Below are positions 1 to 11,949 of a stretch of DNA of 64,000 nt, one piece after another. The DNA comes from Cubamyces lactineus. Taxonomy: Eukaryota; Basidiomycota; Agaricomycetes; Polyporales; Polyporaceae. How positions within the stretch are numbered: the stretch's first letter is position 1; each line of letters begins with the position of its first letter. The translations under genes and the position numbers were made by a program. Where the stretch lies: positions 930,001 to 994,000 of the forward strand of contig JACDTU010000015.1 in NCBI GenBank assembly GCA_022376465.1, written 5' to 3'. The notes beneath the pieces are model-generated. The model saw only the letters and a list, made by a program, of their open reading frames with translations. It searched no databases and had not been told where the DNA came from.

Positions 1-1879
1 CTGGGGTGTCGGTCTGTGCGTACATGATTTGCACGGGATAGCTCACTGTGCAAGTTTTGCGAGTGGTACTTCGGTGTGTATGAGCATACTTTAATTGGGG
101 ACGTATGTTTATTGTGATGAGTGCGGTTCACGACAATACTCGGTATATACTACAGAAAGAATCTGTCCTCTCATATATAGTATTGTGCCACAGCAAGCAG
201 ACCATGATGGTCATGACATGATTGAATCAGGAGGTAAATAGATTGAGTGAATTGAGCATAGCATGTATGAGTCTTGCGAACCCTTTTGTGATGTAGCACA
301 ATATGGTGCTCCATGTGCACATTGTCCAATAAGCCCATCAATTGGCAACATGGCCACCGTTAGACACTAGGGAAAAGCTGACACTGGCTGCGGCGGCAAT
401 AACCGTGCTTGATGCACACCTCATTCTGTCAGAATATGATCTTGTGCTTAAGCCTCATTCCCTCAGTTCAACCAAGCTACCCTTTGTTTTATTTATGAGT
501 GATGTGCCCAATAGGAAGTCGCTTATGGGGAGAGCCAAGTGCGAAATACTGCAACCCGACTGCTGTACTTCACCCGCTCGGGCAAGGCAGGTCTTGTAGT
601 CTTCTCGGAGTGACCTTAAAGAAGTTGTTTTGTTTGCCCATGCAATGGGCGGGCAGCCTGTGATCTCGTTCTGACAGCCGCCCAGAAGCCGAGCCAAGGA
701 GGGACCCATCCAAAGCAATTTGTAACACTTCATAATCAACATGAGTTAGCAGCCTGTAGAGAAGCCCTTATAGTTTATTCTCTAGGTCTACTTGCTTTTT
801 GTCTTGGAAAGTTGCCACCTCAAAGAATGGACTCATATTCACCCTCAGGGCCAGAGATGATTATGTCACAAAGCCTACACAATGATGTCAGTGTTCACTT
901 GCTTGCAAGGCCACACACTTACACTTTGGGATTTGCATTAAAGTGTGCAAGTATGTTCTGCGGGCATAACATACACACTGTGAACCTGTTTGACCAGCCC
1001 CAGTATATCTTCTGAACTTCCAAGGGTGCACTCTCAAATCCCTTGATATGGGAGTCATGCAAGTACGTGATAATATGGTCCCAGAAGGATTCACCATCAT
1101 CACTGTGGACATTTGTGAGGTGAAAGTTGATTCAGATTGATATCAGCAGTTAAAACATTCATGAGGGCATCTAAGGAGGAACACATGTAGTTGCTCAATA
1201 TAATGAGATCATTATTGTCAAAGTACTTCATGTCATTACAGAGATTGGGCATAAGGTTTAGTACAACTTTATATTGATGCCACAGTTTGCACTTGTTAGT
1301 GCAATGGTGCTCTCTGTGGGTAGGAAATGTGGGATGCACAAAGGTTAAGCATCACACCTTACCTGACTATTTGTTTGCTGAGATCTTCACTGTCTAATTT
1401 GTCATCACAATTAGACAACACAACTTTATCTGGTTTGATGCTTTGGCCAAAAAAGTATCTTCAAAGGCTGCATGAAGAGATAGAAAACATAAGGGATCTG
1501 TTAGGACTGTGCCATTCAGGAGGCCAACTCTGGTGGTCAGACATGAATGGAGTTCAGAGTTAGGATATGACCAAAGGTCAGACTAGCACTGGGTGAGGAC
1601 TTTCGCAAACTATTAGTAATGCATGGGTTTCAACCCAAACCAAGGGTCCTCTATTTGTGGACTTGTAGTTCAGACTTGGTAGGGAACAGAGTACAAACTT
1701 GGTATGGAATGGAGTACAGACTTAAGGATAGGGTCAAAGAGGGGAGGTAGGAAGGGAATGAAGATTGGTCAGACTAGAGGGTTGGGGTTGAGTATCAGAC
1801 TTCAAACTAGAGGGGAGATATAACAGAATTTCCAAACTGAGTAGCTACTACATTCTAAGGCAGTAAGGCAGTACTAATA
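1..1879. other. Unassigned AT-rich repeat-like DNA
   Basis: No reading frame here resembles a protein family I recognise. The longest open stretches (342-599 plus, 455-742 minus, 1327-1563 plus) are short, overlap on opposite strands and lack conserved motifs. The base composition and scarcity of CG dinucleotides match the decayed transposon DNA that follows, so it is probably old repeat sequence. No LTR boundary or target duplication was found in it by eye. Confidence 0.5.
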
Positions 1880-2942
1880 CAGTGACTTACAAAACTATTG
1901 CCATGTTTCGCACTTTTTGAATGGGAAGGCTGTATCTCCACCATTTCTGACTCAATGACCATGATTCAACTACCAATAGAAAGGTGTGCATCCTGGCTTT
2001 CCCACGGCATGTCAATCACGTGACTTGGAGCTCTGGAAGCGGAGATATTCCCTGCTCTTTGGAGCAAGTGCATGGCAATAGTTTTGTTACTGGCCCAAAT
2101 CATGACCAAGATCCATACATTTCAGGCAGTCTAATACTTGGTGTACCCCCCCTTGGCCTTCAACACAGCTGCAACCCTCCTAGGCATGCTCTCAATCAAG
2201 TCCCTGCACTCCTTGACTGAAATCTCCTCCCACTCTGCCTCTACCCTCTTCCACAACTCATCAATTGATATCAGTGGCTCCTTATGGCTGGCCAGCTTGC
2301 GTTTGAGGATACCCCAGAGGTGCTCGATAGGGTTGAGGTCAGGAGATTGGGCTGGCCACTCCATAACCTCAAAACCATGGTCTTTGAACCAGGTTTTGGC
2401 CTTCTTGCTGGTGTGCTTGGGATTGTTGTCCTGCTGGAAGACAATGTCATCGGGAGTTTGGCCCCAATACTCAAGGCTATCCTGCAGTGCATCCTCCAGG
2501 ATGCTGACATAGAGGTTGGTGTCCATCTTGCCCTCAATCTTCATCGCATATCCAGGCCCCTCCCACCCAAAACAGCCCCAGAGCACCAAACTTCCACCAC
2601 CATACTTTATTGTGCCCTCCACCAGCCATGAACTGAGGCCCTCCCCAGTCTTCTTCCACACCCACTTCCTCCCATCTGACCCCAGACGATTGATCTTGGT
2701 CTCATCTGACCAGATAACCCTCTTCCAGTCCTCCAGAGTCCAGTCCTGGTGGGCCAAAGCAAAGTCCAGCCGTGCATGGATGTGACGCTTCAGAAGAAGC
2801 GGGCGTTTGCACTTCACAACGGCCTTCATTCCATGCTTCTTGAGATGGCGATACACCATTTGAGTGGAGACTGGCTTTGTGCAGACATTCTCCAATTTTT
2901 TTTTGAACATCCACAGCTGTATCAGCTTCTTCAGAGCAGATA
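1880..2942 (-). mobile_element. Tc1/mariner element, 5'-truncated copy
   Basis: A minus-strand copy of the element that is complete at 23967-25585. Its 3' terminal arm starts at 1880 right after a TA dinucleotide (1878-1879), as expected for Tc1/mariner insertion. The arm holds the same motif in inverted orientation at its two edges (ACAAAACTATTGCCATG at 1889-1905, its reverse complement at 2071-2087). Homology to the other copy stops abruptly near 2942, within the transposase gene, so the helix-turn-helix part and the 5' arm are missing. Only a handful of substitutions separate the shared parts, so the copies are recent relatives. Confidence 0.9.
2131..2942 (-). pseudogene. Tc1-family DD34E transposase, truncated
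   Basis: Encodes the catalytic domain of a Tc1 transposase. The three acidic residues are visible: Asp in VIWSDETK, Asp in VFQQDNNPKH, and Glu 34 residues further on in NPIEHLW, giving the DD34E spacing of the Tc1 family. The copy starts inside the gene. Upstream of the A9 run at about 2895-2903 the frame is shifted, as in the second copy, and the DNA-binding N-terminus is absent. An open frame continues to 2967, but the residues beyond 2942 come from flanking DNA. It cannot encode a full transposase; any internal start would give only a catalytic fragment. Family assignment is firm. Confidence 0.9.
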
Positions 2943-3704
2943 CAACAGCAAAAATCCCCCCAGGCAATTATCTCTGATTGTTACTAATTACCAACTAATA
3001 GTCAATATTAGTTGATTAGTAATAATCCACAATGTGGTCATTTAATTAGTGCTCTTACCCTATATTAGTGCATAATTAGCTAGCAATATCCACAGCCACC
3101 ATTGAGGTGCTCATACATCTCAACGTAATATAGATGTATTTATTTGATGTTCTGCCCAATCACATAAGAAACATATATCCATTACAATTGATGAGGAACA
3201 AATTAATCATTTTATGGGGCGAGCTTTCTGCCAAATCATGTAACATGCATCCGACCCTGTGGGAACAAATTTTAAGGCTCAGAAAGGAAAAAGTAAGTAT
3301 TTTGCACAGCCACTCAGACTACAAATCCTAGAGTTAGGGGCCACTTTCAATAGCACAGCTTAGAGTTGGCCCTTATCACAGTAAGTCTCTCAAAGTGTAC
3401 TTCTGACTTACATCATTTTTACCAACATTCTTACTAGCAGCCTAACCCTAAAGCTGTGACATAGTGTCTACTGTTGTAAGCATCTATCATGTATAACATT
3501 ATCTATCTTCTGATCTTCTTATATACCCAGTAGTATTTGGTGGTTTCGAAGGAACTGTCAATTTACAGTACCAATATTACAGGTTTGTTGTGTCTATAGG
3601 ATCTTTAGCTACACAGTAGTTCTATTAGCTTCACTGTATATCAGTAATTAAAAAGATATAAGGCAATTATCAGTTATCACCCTTTTACTTATATTACTTT
3701 ATTG
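2943..3704. other. AT-rich spacer with no assignable gene
   Basis: AT-rich DNA between the truncated Tc1 copy and the first solo LTR. Near 2990-3015 there is an imperfect palindrome (CAACTAATA ... TATTAGTTG). No coding segment is recognised. The last five bases (TATTG) are the left target duplication of the LTR. Confidence 0.5.
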
Positions 3705-4461
3705 TGTTACGCTCCGTGCTGCAACCCCAAAGTCCGAGCCCCAAACCCCCGTACTCCATCCTTACTCCGCATTACGTACTCTGTTCCCCCGTACTTGGCT
3801 CTTCCATACCCTGTACCCCCGACTCTGTTCTCTGTACTCCGCACTTTGTACTCCGTACTTCGGACTTCCCCCGACCCCATGACTTACATGTCTCAGATAA
3901 CCCCTTATGGTGCTACCTACATGAGGCTTTGCTTACTGAGCTATCTGCGATATCTTACCTCTTGGCAAGTTACTTCATACATTTGTTCTACTCCTTTCTA
4001 TCCCGTACATCTCTTATTGTTTCTATCGGGTTTCTGACTTAGTATAAATACTGCCCCGGAATGTAGTAGCTACTCAGTTTGGAAATCTTGTTACATCCCG
4101 TTATACCTCGTTAACTTGTCCTTCTCGTTTTACTGGACTTCTAGTCCGTAGTCCGATACTCAACCCCAATCCCCCCCCAGTCCAACCAACCTTTGTTCTC
4201 TTCCTACCCTTCCCTCCGACCCAACCCTGTTCCCAAGTTCGACCTCCGACCCAACCCTGTTCCCAAGTTTGACCTCCGACCCGTCAAGTCCGTAATCCAA
4301 AATCCGCAAATAGAGGACACCGAGTCGGAACCCGTGTGTTACTAATAGTTTCGTGAAAGTCCTCACACAGTGCTAGTCCGACCTCCGGTCGTACTCTGAC
4401 CCCGAACTCCGTCCAAGCCCTGACCACCGGAGTTGTACCCCCAGACGGCACGGTCCTAACA
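3705..4461 (+). mobile_element. Solo LTR of the Gypsy chromovirus family
   Basis: Begins TGTTACGCTCC and ends GGTCCTAACA, and matches the 3' LTR at 29020-29698 along its length. It is flanked by a perfect 5-bp duplication TATTG (3700-3704 and 4462-4466), which shows a complete insertion later reduced to one LTR. A TATA box (TATAAATA, 4043-4050) marks the LTR promoter. Near 4214-4275 a 30-bp unit (CTCCGACCCAACCCTGTTCC and ten more bases) is tandemly duplicated, which partly explains its greater length (757 against 679 bp). Confidence 0.95.
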
Positions 4462-5953
4462 TATTGCTCTATTACTAGTGACTGTAAGAGTAGACATACA
4501 GTGTAAACACATATGAATCCTTTGATAAGACTATACTCTTTATAGTATACAGTATATTGCCTTGTATAAGATCCACTTCGACCTTTTGACAAAAAGTTAA
4601 GATACAGTAGTATCTTGTGATTGATAAGACTACTGCCTGATTTATGGTTCACTGTAATGACTTTGTTTTGTTTATAGCATCTATAGCTACGAAACAGTTA
4701 TATCATATTGGCTATTATCACATAAGGAAAAAAGATATACAGCAATCTTCAACCATGAAGCTTCTATTAAAAGTCACATTGTTATGCCTGTAGAGCATTC
4801 ATAACTGTATACGGTATTCTGAGAGTAGCACCATAGAAATCTCCTCAATAAGAGCTCTTGAATGGTGTATGACACCAGATCAGCCACCAGAACCAAACAT
4901 GGTATAACAACTTGGCATGACAATGCTGCAAAGTAGGTTCATTGGATTAAATCAGCACTATATGCTCATGTAGTAGTCCTTGCACATGATGCCATTATGT
5001 CCCCAGAAAGAAGCACTATATGCTGACTGATTGATGTGAAACTGGTATTATGCCAGTTGTTCAAAGACTGCCTATTTGCTCTACTTATGAAATATATTCA
5101 TTTGATTCAGTAGAACTAGAGCTTTCAGAAGATACCACTTTGCAGCCTGTAGCCTTAGTAACAAAAAAGATATTGCAACTTGATTAGCTGCTAGGCTTCT
5201 GCTAAGATTGACCCAGCTCAAATCCGACTACTATGGTCACAGTGTGACCGGCATGTGAAATGAGCATCTCCCATTTCACAGGAGTATTTGTGCATCATAA
5301 GGTGTTGTTGTCGAGCGATCCTGTCCATATGTAGCAGATACTGTGTAGGCGTTCTGAGCATCTTTGCAACCTTCAATAGGGATGTAGATTTGCTACAGAT
5401 TGACCGTTGCGTATATTTGAGAAGGGGATCCAGTGTCATGTTATAAGCTCAGGAGTATATTTCCCCTGCCAAAATGTGGTGATTGTGACATCTGAAGATC
5501 ATGTGATATGGCCGGGTTTGAGCTGGGTCAATCTTATAGAAGATTGGATCCCGTATTTGTAGGCACTGCAGCCATTATAGAACTGAATATTGACCTTCAT
5601 TGATTGCACTATTGCATTCTCCTCGATCAGAGCTTTTGAATGATATATACACTTCCTAGATCAATAAGAAAATAAGTAAGATAAGAGTACACTAGTGCTT
5701 TCTTAATGCCCGGACTTTGCTCTTGTTTAATCATGTGACTATAATGGTTTTATGCCTGTAACTCTGTCAGTTTCTGTTCAAATGAGATGGTTGTGATATC
5801 AAATGGAAGCTATGATCCAGAGCTATGTGTACACATCCACACCATGTAGCATTGAGTAGCCAAAGCAGCCATAATATGGCAAATACCATGACAGGTCATG
5901 TGACTTGCTGTCCTGGAGCCTCCGGAGGTCCTCCGGAGGTGTAGGGCAGTTGC
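4462..5953. other. AT-rich spacer with no assignable gene
   Basis: Low-GC DNA with only short unconvincing open frames, such as 5218-5439 on the minus strand. Nothing conserved was recognised. The final GTTGC is the left target duplication of the next LTR. Confidence 0.5.
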
Positions 5954-6422
5954 TGTTATGACGAGCCTAGATCGGTCACATGGTGGCTGAGCTAGGGGTC
6001 ACGTCGCCTCGAAGAGTAACGAAGAGGCGAGTCAGGGATCGAAGATCTTCTGAGAAGAGGCGAGTCGGGGTTCGGTGAATAGGCAATAGATAACCAGATC
6101 GAGCTGAGGTTCTTCGAAGAAGATCCTCGGCTTATATATACATGGCCGAGACTAATAATAGACTGGATCGGTAAGCAAATGTTCAGTACGGCTAAGTATA
6201 GCTGGGGCTGACTGTACATGGGAATGGAGGTGACGAATCATGAGAATAAATGACGTGGCACTGTCGTGGCATGGGAGAGTGGAGCTAAGTATACAACACA
6301 TGAGTAAGCTGCAGCAGGCTCGGCCTCCGGAACGTAAGCACGATGCATAAGCATAGGACAAGTCACAAGACCAAGACATAACCATAACCGTAACAGTGGC
6401 CGTGTCACGCACCGTCGTAACA
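5954..6422 (+). mobile_element. Solo LTR, second family
   Basis: A 469-bp segment with inverted ends (TGTTATGACG at the left, CGTCGTAACA at the right) and a perfect 5-bp flanking duplication GTTGC (5949-5953 and 6423-6427). It carries a TATA box (TTATATATA near 6132-6140) followed by a CATG-GAGAC segment that resembles the core of the nested LTR at 27039-27569. A potential hairpin is formed by TCGCCTC and GAGGCGA near 6005-6032. No internal retroelement DNA remains, so this is a solo LTR. The family is not identified beyond an LTR retrotransposon, probably Gypsy because of the 5-bp duplication and TGTTA...TAACA ends. Confidence 0.88.
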
Positions 6423-6427
6423 GTTGC

Positions 6428-7351
6428 ACGGCAGTATGTTAGGTAGTAATTGGCCTCTATCTCTGCCAATACTCCTCCTATCAATACATATGTAGGCTCA
6501 TTGGAAAGCTAGTGAACAGCTCTACATTATGGAGAGATCAACAGAATGTTCTCATTGCTATTACTGCTGTCAGAGTAGCTATATGTATAAGCTAATACAA
6601 TTTATTTAGGTTGATATCAGCATATTGATATGCAATCATTCAATTACAGAGTAAATAGACTCTCTGCATATTTAACTAGTCAATCATGTTTTGATTTATA
6701 GCTATATAACCAGGGATTGCCTGCAATCAATCTATGAATGGCCTTATGCAGAACTGACAATATAATGTGATCATTTCTTGTCATGCTCAGCACTTTTTGG
6801 CAGGGCAGAAACTCAAGAAAACTATAGGCTCTTCCCTCATTCCTTGCAAGAAAAAAACTATGAGCATATCTTTAGGAAGCATTGCCTGAACAACAGAGTT
6901 ACAGTTCTTAATTTTGCAGTTGGGCCCTTGGGAAGGAGGAGATAGGATCAGAAGGCCAGTCTGACTGGGCACTGAGTTGAGGCTATGGAAAAAACATCAG
7001 AAATCTGTAATATTATGAGTGCTACTGTATAGGGCTCTTGTAAAACATCACAACACCTTTCAAATGCCTTAAAGATCTCTCAGAGCACGTTCTTCGGTAT
7101 CTGACCTGGGTCAATACACACAGAAGAAGCAAAGACTTAAAGAAGACAAAGAGAGTAGTGTGCCTGCATGGGTGCCTACCACTTCAGTGAGACTTGCAAA
7201 ACCATAGTTAAGGCTCAGAAATAGTATTCATGCTGAGCTGGACAATGCAATGTCAGGAAAATTCTGTAGATCATTTATATCACATTGAGAATATACGTGA
7301 GCCACCAGTACCAGATATGTAGATAGGCTTCTATCTCAGCTCAATGCAGAC
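6428..7351. other. Spacer with no assignable gene
   Basis: AT-rich DNA following the solo LTR. Only short open frames without recognisable motifs occur, for example 6787-6972 on the minus strand. Confidence 0.45.
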
Positions 7352-8080
7352 TTGCTACCCCACCATAGTGACCCCCAACCACTGCTCCCGCTGCCAGCAT
7401 CCATGCTCAGACAACCTGAGAGTGCTCTACCAATACCATTGAAATGTGGTCACTTTGGTCTGCCACCTTCATTCAGAGCTGTCCAAGCTGCTATCAAGGA
7501 TCTAGATGCTTTACTCCGACCCCCCCCCCTCCCATTCCAAGGGATACAAATATGTGCCTTTATGAAGTCAGAGAATGACCATTTACAGTGGGAAATGGAG
7601 CAGATATGTATGCATCTGTCATTCTACCTAAGTGGAGGCCAGTCAACAGGGTAAATGTCCTCTTTGCTCATGGCTGCTGCAGCATACAAGAGAGGCCCTC
7701 ACCTGGCAACATTCCTCCGGGTGTGGTCATGGGACTTCAATTCTGATCGACATGCACTTCCCCATGAAGCTAACCATGCTTGGTCGCGATGGCTCTTGAA
7801 GTGGAAGCCCGACCTAAAGCAGGAACTATCAGAACACCTCCAAGGCATTAGGAAATATGTCCACACCATGGATATTGTCCATTTCGTGTCTGAGCCTGAT
7901 GTCTTAGCTCATTTTGGCCTTGCCAATTCTGTGTCACTTGTGACTGCACAATGCTGGATGCACAATCTTGAGTATTGATCGACAAGGACACCAAGTGACC
8001 AATATATTGATGTCCACGAGTGTCAGGACATTGTCAACTATCAGCAGCAACAGTTCCTTCCTGAAATGGCACACTATGAT
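7352..8080 (+). pseudogene. Agaricomycete DDE transposase, N-terminal part
   Basis: Broken frames that together look like the N-terminal half of a DDE-type transposase family I know from mushroom genomes. The 7655-7978 segment carries the helical region with LSEHLQGIRKYVHTMDIVHF, SEPDVLAHF and SLVTAQCWMHNLEY. A frame shift follows, and then the QYIDVHECQDIVNYQQ / QFLPEMA segment that in the family precedes the catalytic domain. A stop separates 7352-7654 (poorly conserved, Pro-rich) from 7655. The catalytic domain does not follow; instead the sequence turns into Copia reverse transcriptase. The catalytic half of the same family sits at 16415-17010 on the other strand. Confidence 0.7.
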
Positions 8081-8565
8081 CATCCTCCTCATCATTGCTC
8101 TCTATGTCGACAACTTGCTCTTGTTCTCTAATAACCAACCTGTGCTGGACACTCTGAAGGTGACGCTTGAATCTCGCTTCGAGAATGTTGGATCCTTGGC
8201 ATGGAGATGCAGTGCGACTGCTCTGGACGCATGCTTACCATCTCATAGGAGCAGTACCTGGAGAAGATTCTCTAACATCATGGCATGCCTGACTGCTGCC
8301 CTGTCAGCACCCCGATGGAGTCCAACTTCAACCTGGAGAAGCTGTCCAAGCTGGAGATCAACCCAAAACCCTACTAGAGCAGGCTCAGTGCACTCATATA
8401 TGCCATGCTGGGTTTGCGCCCGTACATCGCTTTTTCCGTCGGCACACTCAGCAAGCACACTGCGAACCCTGGAGCTCAGCCTTGGGATGCACTGATGTGT
8501 GTCTTCTACTACCTCCGTAGCTTAGCCACTCTACGTCTTTCCTATGGTGACATCTTATTCTAGGT
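8080..8565 (+). pseudogene. Ty1/Copia reverse transcriptase, C-terminal part
   Basis: Starts at the catalytic YVDD box region, here IALYVDNLLLFSNNQP with Asp to Asn in the second catalytic position. It continues in shifted frames with segments typical of the Copia RT thumb and connection: LEKLSKLEINP, LRPYIAFSVGTLSKHTANPG and CVFYYLRSLATLRLSYGDI. At least two frame shifts and the missing Asp make it dead. The upstream part of RT is absent here, but a matching N-terminal RT piece ends at the same point of the protein near 17030 on the minus strand. Confidence 0.8.
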
Positions 8566-8639
8566 ACTTAATAATATAGCTCTTGCCACCACTGTGCCCA
8601 TGAGACTGAGTCCTTCTCTGTCGTATCCTAGTGTTTGTG

Positions 8640-8815
8640 AGATCACCTTCAAAAGCGACATCTTTGACAACAGTGGCTACTGGCATGATGGCCACAGCGG
8701 CAATGGCAGCAACAATGACAGCTGTGACAACAGCTGCTGCAATTATGATGGCAACAACAACAGCCACAATGACAATGGCAGCAACAACGGCAGCATGCCG
8801 AGTAGCCAAGCTGAT
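8640..8815 (+). repeat. Low-complexity CAA/CAG/GGC-rich stretch
   Basis: An imperfect trinucleotide-rich run (AACAACAACAGC, GGCAACAAC, ATGGCAGC) that reads as Asn/Ser, Thr/Ala or Ala/Val-rich peptide in every frame on both strands. The open frames here (8594-8884, 8631-8822 and 8555-9004) follow from the repeat composition and are not evidence of a gene. Confidence 0.75.
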
Positions 8816-9018
8816 ACCGTGAGTGTTGCCACAGGAGACCAGGACATTCATGAAAGTATTATGTTCCAGCATGTTAGGGTTTAGGGGAACAACCTGTAAA
8901 CAACATAGCTGGGAATGATTTCCAGGTATGTACAGGCGTACTTTCAAAATCCAAGATGGCTTGACTTGTGATTTACAGGCTGTGCTTGGGTGTACCTCGT
9001 TCACATGTGACCTGTGAT

Positions 9019-9066
9019 CATGTCACATGTTAGAAGGGTTCATGTCACATGTTAGAAGGGTTCATG
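9019..9066 (+). repeat. Two-copy 22-bp tandem repeat
   Basis: The unit CATGTCACATGTTAGAAGGG plus two bases occurs twice in a row (9019-9040, 9041-9062), followed by a partial third CATG. Confidence 0.9.
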
Positions 9067-9279
9067 GGTGTAACCCTCCATTACTGCGCAAAGGACAGCA
9101 GCAGAGATCTCATGTTTCACACACACCTTGGTGTCTTTCGCCATGTCCAGAAAAGGCTGACTGGTAAGAATTTGGCACGGCACTTCGTTGGGATCCATGA
9201 AGACCTCGGAATCCTACATAAGGTCACAATGTTTCCCCACTCTCTTGCATATTCGTTGGCTAACAACTGCTGTCTATAA
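9049..9279 (+). pseudogene. Possible hAT transposase fragment
   Basis: The 76-residue open frame resembles the segment of fungal hAT transposases that runs from GVTLHY (the strand before the catalytic region) through a TGKNLARHFVGI-like stretch and EDLGILHKV to an Asn-Asn pair matching the DNASNN motif. No other part of a hAT element was seen nearby, so this is at most a short relic. The match is by memory of family motifs and would need a profile search. Confidence 0.45.
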
Positions 9280-10314
9280 CAATGCGTAATGGATTAAACT
9301 GCAGTACAGTGATGGATGACCTTGAATGTATACTCACAGTGAAAGGGATCTGCTTCCTTAGGATGGGCAACTGCATACAGTAATACTCCACAGCCGCACT
9401 CCCTGTGATGGGCTTCTGATCACGTGTCATGCTCACAGGTGCTTCCCGCACATTGTCAACATATCTGTTCAGTGTGCACTGCGTGTGCTCGGGTGCTCTT
9501 CGATGAAGGGAGATGACAATGCAGCAGGTGGAGACGATCTGTTTTGCCCTGACTCTTCAGCATCTGGTATAGGCAACTACGGCTCTCTTCCTGCTGTACC
9601 GGAGATGTCTCTCAACCTCTCACACCCCGTTTGACGAGGATGACTTAACAATGCCCTACAAGACAACCTCGACTATATACTTGCTCTTTCGCAGGACTTG
9701 TGAGAGCAGTGCAAATGCTTGTGACCAATGCATGCCAATCTGTCCATCCCACAGGCACTCAGATGCGCAAACCTCAGCAAGCACGTTTCGTGCACCCTCC
9801 TCTAAGCCCTACAGGGGTCAGAGCATCTACAGTAAAAGCACTTGTTGTGTGCTATATAATGAATAGATTTTGTGTGTGAACTGTGCTTAATATCTCTTGA
9901 AGCTGCGAACTTGGGGGTGGGGGGGGGGTGGCAGGATTATTATGGCCGTCACTGTAAATATCTAGGTAGCTTGCACCGGGCAAGCATGCTTGCTTCTCTG
10001 CCTCCCATTGCAGAGATGTTGTCCTGATTGGAGGACTTGTACCGGGCACTCAGCACTCAGTGTGTCAGTACCAGTAGCCATCTGAAGAAGCGTCAGTTGA
10101 CCTTGACTGGTATGCAAAGGAAGCACCCCTCCTCCTCACACGGCTAGAATGGTCATGGGAACCTCTTGGTGATGCCCTTCTGCTAGTGTAAGCCCAGCAC
10201 CTGATTTGCAACAGAACACAGCCGGTCGTGAGGCAAGTGATGCAGCTTTCCTGCGGCTCCATGTGATTCCTTGGCGACCATTAAAGTGCCTTGAGCATTA
10301 AGATATACTTCCAA
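9280..10314. other. Spacer with no assignable gene
   Basis: Degraded repeat-like DNA. A G-rich homopolymer stretch lies near 9913-9929. Open frames at 9651-9866 and 10065-10262 show no family motifs. Confidence 0.45.
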
Positions 10315-11600
10315 AGATTACGTCACCCTAAGAAGACATGGAAGGCATCCTCTGTTGGGTCCCGCAGCACCCATATGATAGTATCATTGATAAAAAGGTC
10401 ATGTACAAACAAATCCATGTAACACTGGAGAACATTGAGTGTACAGCTATGACAACCCTGGATGGAAACATGGTTAGTCATGTGCCTCCGCAAGGGATCT
10501 GCAATGCTGTTGCTACCTACCAGATTGGTCAGCATATAGGCATCTTCACAAATGTGTATCTGGATGAAATAGTCATCTACTCAGATACTCTGGAGGATCA
10601 CACCAAGCACTGTAAGCTGGTGATTGATTGCTTGAAGGAATAGGAACTGTACCTTAGCAACATAAAGCTGCACTTCCTTTGTCCGATATGAAGATCCTTG
10701 GCAGGATTGTAGACAACGAGGGAATTTGCATGGTCCCTGACAACATTGACAAAGTTGCCAATTAGAAGGTACCTACCTGGCAGGCAATGTTGCCTCAATG
10801 TGGATCCCAATGGGCATACTGACAAACCTGACAGGTGGCAAGGTCAGCTTCAGATGGGGCCCCAACAGTGCACTAAAATTATCAACACCAGCCGCTTGAC
10901 TACTCCAAGACTGTGCCACAAACTTGCTTCATCACTGATGGCTCCGTGGCAGGCATTGCCAGGGTGGTATGCCAGGGCGAGGACTGGCTGCCTTCTTGGT
11001 GAAGGTGTCCTCAGCTCAGTTAAATTATCCTGTGCAATGAAATTGAGATTTAAGGTGGTGTTAAGGCAATGCTGTGGCACTGGGACATCCTGCTTATATG
11101 CCACTTCACCTGGATCACGGATCACAACGGATTGACAAAAGAATTTGTCAGGGTGACTAGCCTGTTGTGGCGAGAGGGTCTCTCGATTTGATTTTGAGGT
11201 TGAATATGTGCCCGGTGTTGAACATTTCTGGCAGATGCACTCTCACACATTTACCCCAACGATGACCTGGGACAGTATGTGCTGCATTAGCAATCCAGTA
11301 TGATGAAGGGGCAGACAGTTTACAGGCTGTCGTCAGTTGACACACCATGTTGGTGCTGCTCCTGACCAGGCATGAAGCTCTAGCAGTCTCTCCCGGAGGT
11401 CATCTAGTGACTCATTTTGCCACACCGGTGCAACTGCACTTCTTGTTGACATGGAGTGCAATAGCAGCCAGAGACAGACTCTCACTCACCACTCATCATT
11501 ATTGACCTCCTCACTAGGATGGTGCACCTTGTACCTAGTCTTACACACTGTGTTGACCAACAGGTTGCTGGGCTGGTGTTTGAGGAAGTGTACCAGTGAT
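10315..11600 (+). pseudogene. Ty3/Gypsy pol, decayed copy A
   Basis: Pol fragment in several frames. Reverse transcriptase is seen at 10338-10643 (TTLDGNMVSHV, QGICNAVATYQ, and the catalytic box as YLDEIVIYSD where YLDD is expected). The connection follows (KLHFLCP, then IVDNEGI). RNase H lies near 10900-11160 (FITDGSVAGIA, then TWITDHNGLTKEF). A tether segment follows near 11170-11250. Scraps of the integrase core appear near 11500-11580 (IIDLLTRMVHLVPS). Multiple stops and shifts make it non-functional. It lies head-to-tail with copy B and is clearly of the same family. Confidence 0.85.
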
Positions 11601-11949
11601 TGTGAGTGGTTGTAACTCATTATTCATGAGTACCTTCTGGTTGCACCTGAATTGGCTGCTTGGTGTTGAGCTCTGAATTTCAAGTGTGCATCATCCACAA
11701 TTAGACAGCTCCACCATGCAGGCTAATCACACTGTAACTCAGAGGCTGTGTCAGTGATCCAGTTTCTTAATATAGTGTGATTGGATACTATCAGCTAGGC
11801 ACCCTTATAGATAGTTGCCTCAGTCCTGGAGGAATGTGAATTGATGGTGGGGGGGTCCTATTGCAGCGGAGCCTTGAGGCGAGCTTTTTGCCTGATGGGT
11901 TTTCTCTTGCTTTGAGAATGAGGTCGCTTCGGCTTGTCGTGGTGCTAGT

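Noticed and set aside
8555..9004. 149-codon minus-strand frame rich in Ala and Val
   Set aside because: It is produced by the trinucleotide-like repeat at 8640-8815. No conserved features outside it.
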